DNA of 14,185 bases from an uncultured Pseudoxanthomonas sp. (GTDB lineage: Bacteria; Pseudomonadota; Gammaproteobacteria; Xanthomonadales; Xanthomonadaceae): positions 1 to 14,185 of the forward strand of contig CALJUL010000098.1 of NCBI GenBank assembly GCA_937975725.1. Reading direction: 5' to 3'. The notes beneath the pieces are model-generated. The model did no database searches and had not been told where the DNA came from. It was given only the letters and a program-made list of their open reading frames with translations. This document shows positions 7,384 to 14,185 of the stretch, piece after piece. The number at the start of each line of letters is the position of its first letter. Within the stretch, counting starts at the first letter, position 1. A program made the translations under genes and the position numbers.

Positions 7384-8973
7384 GTGCCGCACGCCGACGA
7401 ACGCCTCACGCCCAGTCCCGGTCGTCGCATCGAACCCGCGTCCGATGCCGCGCCCCCGCGGCCTTCCGCGCCGCGCGCTTCCCGCTACCGTCCGCCCGCC
7501 TGGCGCAGCCGCGCCGTGTGGCGCGTGCTGCTGGCGTTGGCGCTGCTGGCGGGCGTGCTGCTGGTGGCGTTCCGCCGACCCTTGGCCGAAGCGATCTGGC
7601 CGCAGACACGCATCCAGCGCCTGCTCGACCAGGCCGAAGCCGCGCTGGTGGCCGGCCGCCTGCAAGCGCCGGACGGTGACGGCGCACGCCAGTTGTTCGA
7701 GGCCGCGCAGGCGCTGGACGGCGACCGCAGCGAGGCGGCGCGCGGGTTGCAACGGGTCGCGCAGGCCGCGCTGGCGCAGGCCGGCGACGCCTTGCAGGCC
7801 AACCGGTTCGAGGAGGCCCGCCGCGGGATCGCGCTGGCGCGCGAGTTGCAGGCGCCGCGCGCGCAGGTGCAGGCGGTCGAAGCGCGCCTGCGCGCGCGCG
7901 AAGCCGAATACGCCGGCATCGACGCGATGCTGCTGGCCGCGCAGCGCGCCGCGGAGGCGGACAGGCTGCTGGAAGGCGAGGACGCCGCGCTGCCGCTGTA
8001 CCGGCGCGTGCTGGCCCTGCAGCCGGACCGGCTGGAAGCGCTGGAAGGGCGCGAGGACGCACTGTCGGACGTGCTGCAACAGGCGCGCCGCGCACTGGGC
8101 CACGGCGACATGGCGCTGGCCGCCGGCCTGGTCGCGCAGGCGCGCGACTTCGACGCCGGCCACGTGGACCTGCCGCAGGCGCAGGCGGAACTGGCGCGCG
8201 CACTCGACGCGCGCCGCGCGCAGGCGGCGAAGGAGTTGCGGCGCGGGCGCCTGGAAGCCGCGCAGGCGGCCTACGAGGCGGTCGTCGCCGCGGCGCCGGA
8301 CGATGCGGCCGCGCGGCAGGGACTGGTGCAGGTCGGCCAGGCGTATGCGCGCGACGCCGGCCGCAAGGCCGAGGATTTCCAGTTCGCCCAGGCCGCCGCG
8401 GGCCTGGACCGCGCGCGCCTGCTGGCGCCGCAGTCGGCGGAACTGGCGGATGCGGAACGGCGCCTGGAGCGTTCACGCCAGGCCCGCTCGCGCTTGTCCA
8501 GCGCGCTGCCGGCGCACGAGCGCGACCGCCGGGTGCAGGCCCTGCTGGATGCGATGGCGCAGGCCGAGGCGCGCGGGCAATGGATCACGCCGCCCGGCGA
8601 GAGCGCCTACGACCGCCTGCGCGCCGCGCAGGCGCTGGCGCCGGAATCGCCGGCCGTGCGCCAGGCTGCCACGCGCCTGCTGCCGGCGGTAAGCCGCTGC
8701 CTGGACGACGAGCTGCGCGCCAACCGCATCCGCCGCGCGCAGGCATGCCTGCAAGCCTGGCAGACCGTGCAGCCGGGCGACGCCGCGCTGCCCGACGCGC
8801 GCCGCCGCTTGGCCGAGAAGTGGATCGCGGTGGGCCTGGAGCGGCTGGAAGCCGGCGACGTGGCTTTCGCCGGGCAGGCGCTGCAGGAGGCGCGCCGGTT
8901 GGACGCGCGCGCCGCCGGCCTGGACGCGATGCAGGAACGGGTCAGGACCGCGCAGACCGTGCCGGTGCCGTGA
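7384..8973 (+). CDS. Single-pass membrane protein with long helical TPR-like exported region
   Basis: The product is 529 aa from the GTG at 7384, the first start codon in frame after the relA stop. The N-terminus (1-43) is Pro/Arg/Ala-rich and basic. One membrane segment is at about 44-63 (VWRVLLALALLAGVLLVAF). With the positive charges before it, the remaining 460 residues should lie in the periplasm. They are almost wholly helical, Ala/Arg/Glu/Leu-rich repeats resembling degenerate TPR units (for example ALPLYRRVLALQPDRLEALE and AQAAYEAVVAAAPDDAAARQ). Cys439 and Cys455 flank a short helix (CLDDELRANRIRRAQAC) and could form a disulfide. No catalytic motif is seen, so a scaffold or partner-binding role is inferred. 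The frame stays open far upstream, but that is the out-of-frame shadow of relA. It is probably co-transcribed with relA. No ribosome binding site is clear, and the start could also be a downstream GTG. I cannot name the gene. Confidence 0.8.
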   Translation: MPHADERLTPSPGRRIEPASDAAPPRPSAPRASRYRPPAWRSRAVWRVLLALALLAGVLLVAFRRPLAEAIWPQTRIQRLLDQAEAALVAGRLQAPDGDGARQLFEAAQALDGDRSEAARGLQRVAQAALAQAGDALQANRFEEARRGIALARELQAPRAQVQAVEARLRAREAEYAGIDAMLLAAQRAAEADRLLEGEDAALPLYRRVLALQPDRLEALEGREDALSDVLQQARRALGHGDMALAAGLVAQARDFDAGHVDLPQAQAELARALDARRAQAAKELRRGRLEAAQAAYEAVVAAAPDDAAARQGLVQVGQAYARDAGRKAEDFQFAQAAAGLDRARLLAPQSAELADAERRLERSRQARSRLSSALPAHERDRRVQALLDAMAQAEARGQWITPPGESAYDRLRAAQALAPESPAVRQAATRLLPAVSRCLDDELRANRIRRAQACLQAWQTVQPGDAALPDARRRLAEKWIAVGLERLEAGDVAFAGQALQEARRLDARAAGLDAMQERVRTAQTVPVP

Positions 8974-9003
8974 CGGTCGGGGTTCCCGGTTGAGCGATGC
9001 CTG
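8974..9003. other. Short gap between convergent genes
   Basis: Thirty bases separate the stop of the TPR-like membrane protein gene (+) from the stop of the glycosyltransferase gene (-). No strong hairpin followed by a T-run is visible, so I do not call a terminator here. Confidence 0.5.
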
Positions 9004-11100
9004 TCAGCCCAGGAACACGCGCTCCACCACGGTGCGCGCGGCATCCAGCGAGAAGTGGCGGCGGATGTTCTCGCGTCCGTGTGCGGACAGGGTGTTCCAC
9101 AGCGCTTCGTCGCCGTACAGGGTGACCACGGCGTCGGCGAAAGCGGCCGGATCGTCGGCGACCAGCGTGTCCACGCCGTGGGTCAGGTGCATGCCTTCCA
9201 CCGCGCACGAAGTGGCCACCACCGGCTGGCCGTGCGCCATGCTCAGGTTGACCTTGCCCTTCACGCCGGCGCCGAAGCGCAGCGGCGCCACTGCCACGCG
9301 CGCGCCGTCCATGTACGGGTCCAGGTCGGGCACGTGGCCGTGCACCCGGATGCCATCGGTGCGGCCGAGCGCGAGGATCTCGCCGGGCGGCTCCGCGCCG
9401 ATGCAGTGGAAGCGCACCTCCGGCAGGCGCGCGCGGACCAGCGGGAACACCTCGCGCGCGAACCACAGCACCGCGTCCACGTTGGGCGGATGGCGGAAGC
9501 CGCCGACGAACACCAGGTCGCGGCGCTGCGCGAACGGCAGGCCGCCGTCGGCCAGCTCGTGCAGGTTGGACAGCACTTCGACCCGCGCGCCGGGCGCCGC
9601 CTGCGCCAGCAGGTCGCGCTCGTAGGGACTGACGACCAGGGTGGTGTCGGCCTGGCGCACCAGCGCCAGTTCGCGCTCGCGCGTGCGCTGCGCCGCCTGC
9701 GAGCCCACGCCGTCGCCTGCGATGCCGGCCGCGCGCGCTTCGCGCAGGTAGTGCAGGTCCACGGTGTCGAACACGATGCGCGCGCGCGGCGCGTGGCGTT
9801 GCAGCAGCGGCAGGCATTCCGCGGCGACGTAGTGTCGCGACAGCAACACCACGTCGAAGCGCGCGCCGTGCTGCTTCAGCCAGGCCGGTGCGCCGGCCGC
9901 GAACGGCGCGTACCAGGCTTCCACGCCCATGGCCTGCAAGCGCGCGGTGTAGGCGCCGGCGTAATGCAGGTTGGCGGGCAGGAACACCACGTGCGCGCCC
10001 TCGTCCAGCAGCAGGCGCAGCAGGTGCCACATGCGCAGCGAGGCCGAATCCCGGTCCGGGCGCGGCGTGTCGCTGTCCACCACCAGGATCTGCCGCTTGC
10101 CGCGCGCCAGCAGGGCGGGCGTCGGTAACTGGTGCGGCGCGAGCTGGCGTTGCAGTTCGGCGGCCCATTTGCGGGCGAATACGCCGCGGTTGCGGACCTG
10201 CCAGGCCTTCACGCCGCTGCCGGTGTCGGTGCCGGCGGTGGCGCCCTCCATGTGCACCACGCGCGCCTGCGGCTGGCAGACCACGCGCAGGCCGCGGGCG
10301 CGCACGGCGAAGGCCAGGTCGGTGTCCTCGTAGTAGGCCGGCGCGTAGCGCGGGTCGAAGCCGCCGATGTCGCGGAACAGCGCCGCCGGCACCATCAGCG
10401 CGGCGCCGGAGCAGTAGTCGGCGTCGCGCAGGTGGGCGAAGCGCGGGTCCTGCGGCGATTCGAACCGCCCGTAGTTCCACGCGCCGCCGTCGCTGAAGAC
10501 CACACCGCCGGCTTCCTGCAGGCGGCCGTCCGGGTACACCAGTTGGGCACCGGCCAGGCCCGTGCCGGGCCATGCGCCGAAGGTGGCGTGCAGCGCGTCC
10601 AGCCAGCCGGGTTGCGGCACGGTGTCATTGTTCAGGAAGACGATGAAGCCGCCCCGCGCCAGCGCGGCGCCGTCGTTGCAGGCGGCGATGAAGCCGCCGT
10701 TGCATGCGCGCCGGTGGTAGCGCAGCCCGCCGATGGCGGCCATCCACGCGGCGGTCTCGTCGGACGAGCCGTCGTCCACCACGATGACCTCGCAGGCCGC
10801 CTGCGGCGGATGCGCCGCCAGCGCGCGCAGGCAGGCCAGGGTGTGCCGCGCCTGGTTGTAGACGGGGATGACGATGCTCACCACGGGCGCGTCGCCGCAC
10901 GGCACGGCGAACGGCGCGAAGGTGTCCTCCGGCGGGAAGTACAGCCCTTCCGCCGGCAGCGCCGGCGCGGGCCGCAACTGGCGCAGCACGCGCTGCCAAG
11001 TGGCCTTCCAGCCCCGCGTGCGCAGGCTGGTCATGCCGCGCCGGGCCAGGCCGCGCGCACGTTCCAGCAGGAAACGCACGTCGGCCCAAGACATCGACAT
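9004..11100 (-). CDS. Two-domain glycosyltransferase (GT2-type plus GT4-type)
   Basis: The product is 698 aa with two catalytic-type domains. Residues about 73-300 are a GT-A family 2 domain: VVSIVIPVYNQ, VVDDGSSD (DDGSSD at 109-114), NNDT at 157-160 as the metal-binding DXD-like motif, YCSGAALMVP, and YYEDTDLAFAVRARG (EDTD at 258-261). Residues about 335-698 are a GT-B family 4/1 domain: ILVVDSDTP, VFVGGFRHPPNVDAV near 530-544, and APLRFGAGVKGKVNLSMAHG from 605 with VVAT and VEGM after it. No signal peptide or membrane helix is seen, so it should act in the cytoplasm or at the inner membrane face. Likely roles are assembly of O-antigen, exopolysaccharide or another glycan; the substrate cannot be read from sequence. 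The ATG at 11100 has GGAG 10 bases upstream; an ATG at 11094 would remove two residues. It stands alone, with no polysaccharide cluster in view. Confidence 0.9.
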   Translation of the reverse strand: MSMSWADVRFLLERARGLARRGMTSLRTRGWKATWQRVLRQLRPAPALPAEGLYFPPEDTFAPFAVPCGDAPVVSIVIPVYNQARHTLACLRALAAHPPQAACEVIVVDDGSSDETAAWMAAIGGLRYHRRACNGGFIAACNDGAALARGGFIVFLNNDTVPQPGWLDALHATFGAWPGTGLAGAQLVYPDGRLQEAGGVVFSDGGAWNYGRFESPQDPRFAHLRDADYCSGAALMVPAALFRDIGGFDPRYAPAYYEDTDLAFAVRARGLRVVCQPQARVVHMEGATAGTDTGSGVKAWQVRNRGVFARKWAAELQRQLAPHQLPTPALLARGKRQILVVDSDTPRPDRDSASLRMWHLLRLLLDEGAHVVFLPANLHYAGAYTARLQAMGVEAWYAPFAAGAPAWLKQHGARFDVVLLSRHYVAAECLPLLQRHAPRARIVFDTVDLHYLREARAAGIAGDGVGSQAAQRTRERELALVRQADTTLVVSPYERDLLAQAAPGARVEVLSNLHELADGGLPFAQRRDLVFVGGFRHPPNVDAVLWFAREVFPLVRARLPEVRFHCIGAEPPGEILALGRTDGIRVHGHVPDLDPYMDGARVAVAPLRFGAGVKGKVNLSMAHGQPVVATSCAVEGMHLTHGVDTLVADDPAAFADAVVTLYGDEALWNTLSAHGRENIRRHFSLDAARTVVERVFLG

Positions 11101-11195
11101 CCTGTTGCAACTCCGGCTGAGTGGGGGGCTGCCGGCGCAAGCGCGTGCGCGGGGGCTGCGCTAGACTCGCCGGACTTCCCATTGTCGCATCCCCT
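11101..11195. promoter_or_regulatory. Divergent intergenic region between the glycosyltransferase gene and mrcB
   Basis: This 95-base region separates two divergent starts. On the plus strand TAGACT at 11162-11167 fits a -10 box (four of six consensus bases), which would put transcription start near 11175 and a leader of about 20 bases before the GTG at 11196. No good -35 is seen at the usual distance. On the minus strand GGAG (11114 down to 11111) serves as ribosome binding site for the glycosyltransferase. The inner part (about 11131-11160) is GC-only and repetitive in gcgc. Confidence 0.35.
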
Positions 11196-13613
11196 GTGGC
11201 CCGCAACGACTACGACGACGAAGACCTGGACGACGAGAGCGATGGCGACGGGGAAGGGCCGGGCTGGCGGCAGCGCCTGCTGGGATGGGGGCTGGCGGCG
11301 GTCGGGCTGGGACTGGGCTTCCTGATCCCCTACGTGCTGTACCTGAACCACCAGGTTACCGAACGCTTCGGCGAACTGCGCTGGCAGATCCCCACCCGCG
11401 TCTACGCGCGCCCGCTGCAACTGGCGCCGGGGCTGGCGATGGACGTGCAGACCCTGAAGACCGAACTGGATGCGGCTGCCTACCGCGAGGACGGCGCCGG
11501 CCAGGCCGCGGGCACCTATGCCCGCGACGGCGGCCGTTTCACCATCGCCAGCCGCGGCTACATCGACGTGGACGGGCGGGTCGCGCCGCGGCGCATCCAG
11601 GTCACCCTGTCCGGTGGCAGTGTCGCCGGCGTGCGCGACCTGGAGCGCAAGCAGGCGCTGAAGGCGGCGCGGCTGGACCCGGCGCGCATCGCCACCCTGT
11701 ACGGGCAGAAGCAGGAAGAACGCCGCCTGGTGCGGCTGGAGGAAGTGCCCGAGCTGCTGGTCACCGGCTTGCAGGCGGTCGAGGACCGCGACTTCAAGGA
11801 CCACCATGGCATCGACCTGTCCGGCATGCTGCGCGCGGCCTGGTTGTTCGCCAAGTCCGGCGGCGACACCCGCCAGGGCGCCAGCACCCTGACCCAGCAA
11901 CTGGCGCGCAGCGGCCTGCTGGACATCGGCAAGGAAGTCACCCCGGCCCGCAAGTTCAACGAGATCCTGTACGCGCTGATCCTGGAGGCGCGCTACGACA
12001 AGCGCACCCTGCTGGAGGCGTACTTCAACCAGGTCGACCTGGGCCAGCGCGGCAGCCAGGCCATCCACGGCGTCGCCGCCGGCGCCGAGTACTGGTTCGG
12101 CCGCGACCTCGGCAGCCTGACTACCGAGCAGGTCGCGCTGCTGATCGGCCTGGTCAAGGGGCCGTCCTGGTACAACCCGCGGCGCAATCCGGAGCGCGCC
12201 CGGGACCGCCGCGACTACGTGCTGTCCAAGCTGCGCGAGACCGGCCTGATCGACGATGCCGAATACGCGCGGGCCAAGGCCGCGCCGCTGGGCGTGACCG
12301 GCACGCCGGGCATGGCGGCGGCCAACCGCTTCCCCGCCTACGTGGACCTGGTGCGCCGGCAACTGGCGCGCGACTACCCGGAAAGCGCCTTGCAGGGCGC
12401 CGGCCTGACCGTGCACACCGGCATGTCGCCTTCGGCCCAGGCGTATGCCGAGGCGGCGGTGACGCGCACCATCAAGTCGCTGGAGAACAAGCGCCGCCCG
12501 CCGTTGCAGGCCGGCATGGTGGTGACCGACGTGCACGACGGCGACGTGCTGGCCGTGGTGGGCAGCCGCGACGTGGCGCAGCCGGGCTTCAACCGGGCGG
12601 TGGAGGCGCAGCGGCCGGTGGGCTCGCTGCTCAAGCCTTTCGTCTACCTGCTGGCGCTGGCGCAGCCGGACCAGTATTCGCTGGCGACCTGGGTCGACGA
12701 TTCCCCGGTCACCGTGCAACTGGGCAAGAACCGGCGCTGGACGCCGGCCAACTCCGACCGCCGCAGCCATGGCAGCGTGCGCTTGGTGGACGCGCTGGCG
12801 CATTCCTACAACCAGGCCACCGTGCGCGTGGGCATGAAGGTGGAGCCGGAACGGCTGGCGCAACTGCTGCGGGTGCTGGCCGGCATCCAGGCCGAGCCGA
12901 ACCCCGCGCTGATCCTGGGCGCCACCGACCAGAGCCCCTACGCGATGGCGCAGCTCTACCAGTTCCTGGCCTCCGGCGGCGAGATCCAGCCGCTGCACGC
13001 CGTGCGCGGCGTGCTCGACCCGGACGGCAAGCTGCTCAAGCGCTACGACAAGACGCCGGCGCCGGCGCAGGAGGGCGATTCCATCGCCGCCAACCTGATC
13101 GGCGTGGCCTTGCAGCAGGTGGTCGCCAACGGCACCGGCCGGCAACTGTTGGGCGACGGCCTGGGCCGCCTGCAGTCGGCGGGCAAGACCGGCACCAGCA
13201 ACGACGGCCGCGACAGTTGGTACGCGGGCTACACCGGCGACCACCTGGCCGTGGTGTGGATGGGCAACGACCAGAACGAACAGACCGGGCTGTACGGCGC
13301 CACCGGCGCCATGCGCGTGTGGTCGGGCCTGTTCGCGCGGTTGCCCAGTGCGCCGCTCAAGGTCTCGGGCAAGGGCCTGGACTGGCAGTGGGTGGTGGGT
13401 TCGGACAGCACCGACGCCGGCTGCCCCGGCGCGCGCCAGTTGCCGTTCGTATCCGGCTTCGCACCGGCCTATGCGCCGTGCACGCCGGAACCGCCGCCGG
13501 CCGAGGAGGCGTCCTCCGGCGGCGGCTGGCGCAGTTGGTTCGGCCTGGACAGGAAGGAAGAACCGCCGCCGCCCCCGCAGAACCCCACGCCCCCGCAACA
13601 ACCGCCGAGATGA
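11196..13613 (+). CDS. mrcB: Penicillin-binding protein 1B, bifunctional peptidoglycan glycosyltransferase/transpeptidase
   Basis: PBP1B polymerises lipid II into glycan strands and cross-links the stem peptides in the periplasm. The product is 805 aa from the GTG at 11196 (E. coli 844). A short acidic cytoplasmic tail (ARNDYDDEDLDDESDGDGEG) precedes one membrane helix (LGWGLAAVGLGLGFLIPYVL). A UB2H-like segment follows (PTRVYARPLQL to GGSVAGVRDLE), then the GT51 domain with VEDRDFKDHHG (catalytic Glu196), GASTLTQQLAR and YFNQVDLGQ. The transpeptidase domain has SLLK (catalytic Ser477), SYN at 537-539 and KTG at 664-666. A Pro-rich tail of about 40 residues ends the protein. The frame stays open to a GTG at 11121, but those extra 25 residues are Cys/Arg-rich and unlike a PBP N-terminus, so 11196 is preferred, although no good Shine-Dalgarno is visible. 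The last bases overlap the next gene by four, indicating translational coupling. Confidence 0.95.
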   Translation: MARNDYDDEDLDDESDGDGEGPGWRQRLLGWGLAAVGLGLGFLIPYVLYLNHQVTERFGELRWQIPTRVYARPLQLAPGLAMDVQTLKTELDAAAYREDGAGQAAGTYARDGGRFTIASRGYIDVDGRVAPRRIQVTLSGGSVAGVRDLERKQALKAARLDPARIATLYGQKQEERRLVRLEEVPELLVTGLQAVEDRDFKDHHGIDLSGMLRAAWLFAKSGGDTRQGASTLTQQLARSGLLDIGKEVTPARKFNEILYALILEARYDKRTLLEAYFNQVDLGQRGSQAIHGVAAGAEYWFGRDLGSLTTEQVALLIGLVKGPSWYNPRRNPERARDRRDYVLSKLRETGLIDDAEYARAKAAPLGVTGTPGMAAANRFPAYVDLVRRQLARDYPESALQGAGLTVHTGMSPSAQAYAEAAVTRTIKSLENKRRPPLQAGMVVTDVHDGDVLAVVGSRDVAQPGFNRAVEAQRPVGSLLKPFVYLLALAQPDQYSLATWVDDSPVTVQLGKNRRWTPANSDRRSHGSVRLVDALAHSYNQATVRVGMKVEPERLAQLLRVLAGIQAEPNPALILGATDQSPYAMAQLYQFLASGGEIQPLHAVRGVLDPDGKLLKRYDKTPAPAQEGDSIAANLIGVALQQVVANGTGRQLLGDGLGRLQSAGKTGTSNDGRDSWYAGYTGDHLAVVWMGNDQNEQTGLYGATGAMRVWSGLFARLPSAPLKVSGKGLDWQWVVGSDSTDAGCPGARQLPFVSGFAPAYAPCTPEPPPAEEASSGGGWRSWFGLDRKEEPPPPPQNPTPPQQPPR

Positions 13614-14185
13614 TGAAGAAAGCCTTTCCCCTCCTGTTGCTCGCCCTGGCCGGCTGCATGGCCTCGCCCGCGCCAGCCCCGGACGTGCCCGCCGCCCGCG
13701 ATCCGGTCACCCCGGAACAGCGCGTGGCCGCCATCCTCGCCGCCGCCGGCGACGACGACCGCGAACTGGCCGTGCAGCCGCTGCGCGACCCGCAGGTGGA
13801 AGACCTGCGTGAGCGGGCGCAGCAGGCGCGCGTCGCCGGCGATGCCGCGGCCGCCGGGGACGCGCTGAACCAGGCGCTGCTGCTGGTGCCCGAGGATCCC
13901 GCCGTGCTGCAGGAGCGTGCCGAAGTGGCCCTCCTGCAGGGCGACTACGCACGCGCGGATACGCTGGCCCAGCGTGCGTTCCAGCTGGGCTCGCAGGTGG
14001 GCCCGCTGTGCAGGATGCACTGGGAGACCGTGCGCCAGGTGCGCCAGCACGCGCTCGCCGTGCAGGCGCCGCTGCCCGCGCGCCACAAGCCGGAGGACGC
14101 CGCCCAGCACGCCGCACGCGCGGACACGATGCAGGCCGCCATCGCCGACGCGGAAAGCCGCCGCGACGCGTGCACCGTGCCGGTC
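13610..14185 (+). CDS. TPR lipoprotein, possible PBP1B activator (LpoP-like), 3' end outside the window
   Basis: The frame opens with ATGATGAAG overlapping the mrcB stop and stays open for 192 codons to the window edge. The N-terminus is a lipoprotein signal (MMKKAFPLLLLALAGC) with lipobox LAGC and lipidated Cys16. The next residues are MASP, without an Asp at +2, which fits transport to the outer membrane. After a Pro/Ala linker come helix pairs resembling TPR units: LRERAQQARVAGDAAAAGDA, ALLLVPEDPAVLQERAEVAL and GDYARADTLAQRAFQLG. Cys134 and Cys188 could pair. In Pseudomonas aeruginosa a TPR lipoprotein, LpoP, is encoded with PBP1b and activates it (established). Position, lipidation and TPR content all fit that role here, but this is inference. 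The C-terminus may be close, since it reads RRDACTVPV at the edge. The second ATG (13613) is an equally possible start. Confidence 0.85.
   Translation, partial: MMKKAFPLLLLALAGCMASPAPAPDVPAARDPVTPEQRVAAILAAAGDDDRELAVQPLRDPQVEDLRERAQQARVAGDAAAAGDALNQALLLVPEDPAVLQERAEVALLQGDYARADTLAQRAFQLGSQVGPLCRMHWETVRQVRQHALAVQAPLPARHKPEDAAQHAARADTMQAAIADAESRRDACTVPV

Noticed and set aside
11121..11195. Longer mrcB start at 11121
   Set aside because: The added residues are Cys/Arg-rich and not PBP-like, and the stretch contains the likely -10 box; the acidic tail from 11196 fits the family better.
11031..13601. 856-aa antisense open frame opposite mrcB
   Set aside because: Same reasoning: low-complexity composition, no motif, complete overlap with a secure gene.
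1..14185. tRNA, rRNA, CRISPR array, insertion sequence or riboswitch
   Set aside because: I saw no tRNA-like cloverleaf, regular spaced repeats, transposase motifs or known leader structures; gaps between genes are all under 100 bases.

Overview
The window is very GC-rich bacterial chromosome. Its gene content (HrpA-type DEAH helicase, monofunctional RelA with an EFDD motif, bifunctional PBP1B with a UB2H-like segment, and small exported proteins of a xanthomonad-type family) suggests a gammaproteobacterium of the Xanthomonadaceae/Lysobacteraceae group (Lysobacter, Luteimonas or a relative). The taxon is inferred from protein character and base composition; no rRNA or other marker is present. 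Coding is dense, almost all housekeeping or cell-envelope, with no tRNA, rRNA, CRISPR array, transposase, phage gene or toxin-antitoxin pair visible.

Layout. Bases 1-4095 (+): hrpA, open at the left edge. The first 76 bases form a perfect 25-bp inverted repeat whose left arm starts exactly at base 1. Bases 4111-5135 (-): two tandem paralogous small exported proteins of unknown function, convergent with hrpA. Bases 5213-7366 (+): relA, divergent from that pair. It is followed after 17 bases by a gene (7384-8973, +) for a single-pass membrane protein with a long helical, TPR-like exported part. Bases 9004-11100 (-): a two-domain glycosyltransferase (GT-A plus GT-B). Bases 11196-13613 (+): mrcB (PBP1B), divergent from the glycosyltransferase and overlapping by 4 bases a TPR lipoprotein gene (13610 onward, +) that runs off the right edge.

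Functional grouping. mrcB and the overlapping lipoprotein gene form a likely cell-wall synthesis unit. Their arrangement resembles the Pseudomonas PBP1b/LpoP pair, so the lipoprotein is a good candidate for an outer-membrane activator of PBP1B. relA plus the membrane TPR-like gene form a second probable operon, and the two small exported proteins a third.

The most unusual sequence features lie inside hrpA. Two separate hairpin-forming GC-rich palindromic segments (about 771-866 and 1405-1470) lie in frame in the helicase core and each adds a stretch absent from E. coli HrpA as I recall it (about 32 and 22 residues). They look like short palindromic repeat insertions that became coding. No new multi-gene system is apparent. 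The best leads are these palindromic insertions, the lipoprotein partner of PBP1B and the paralogous secreted pair.
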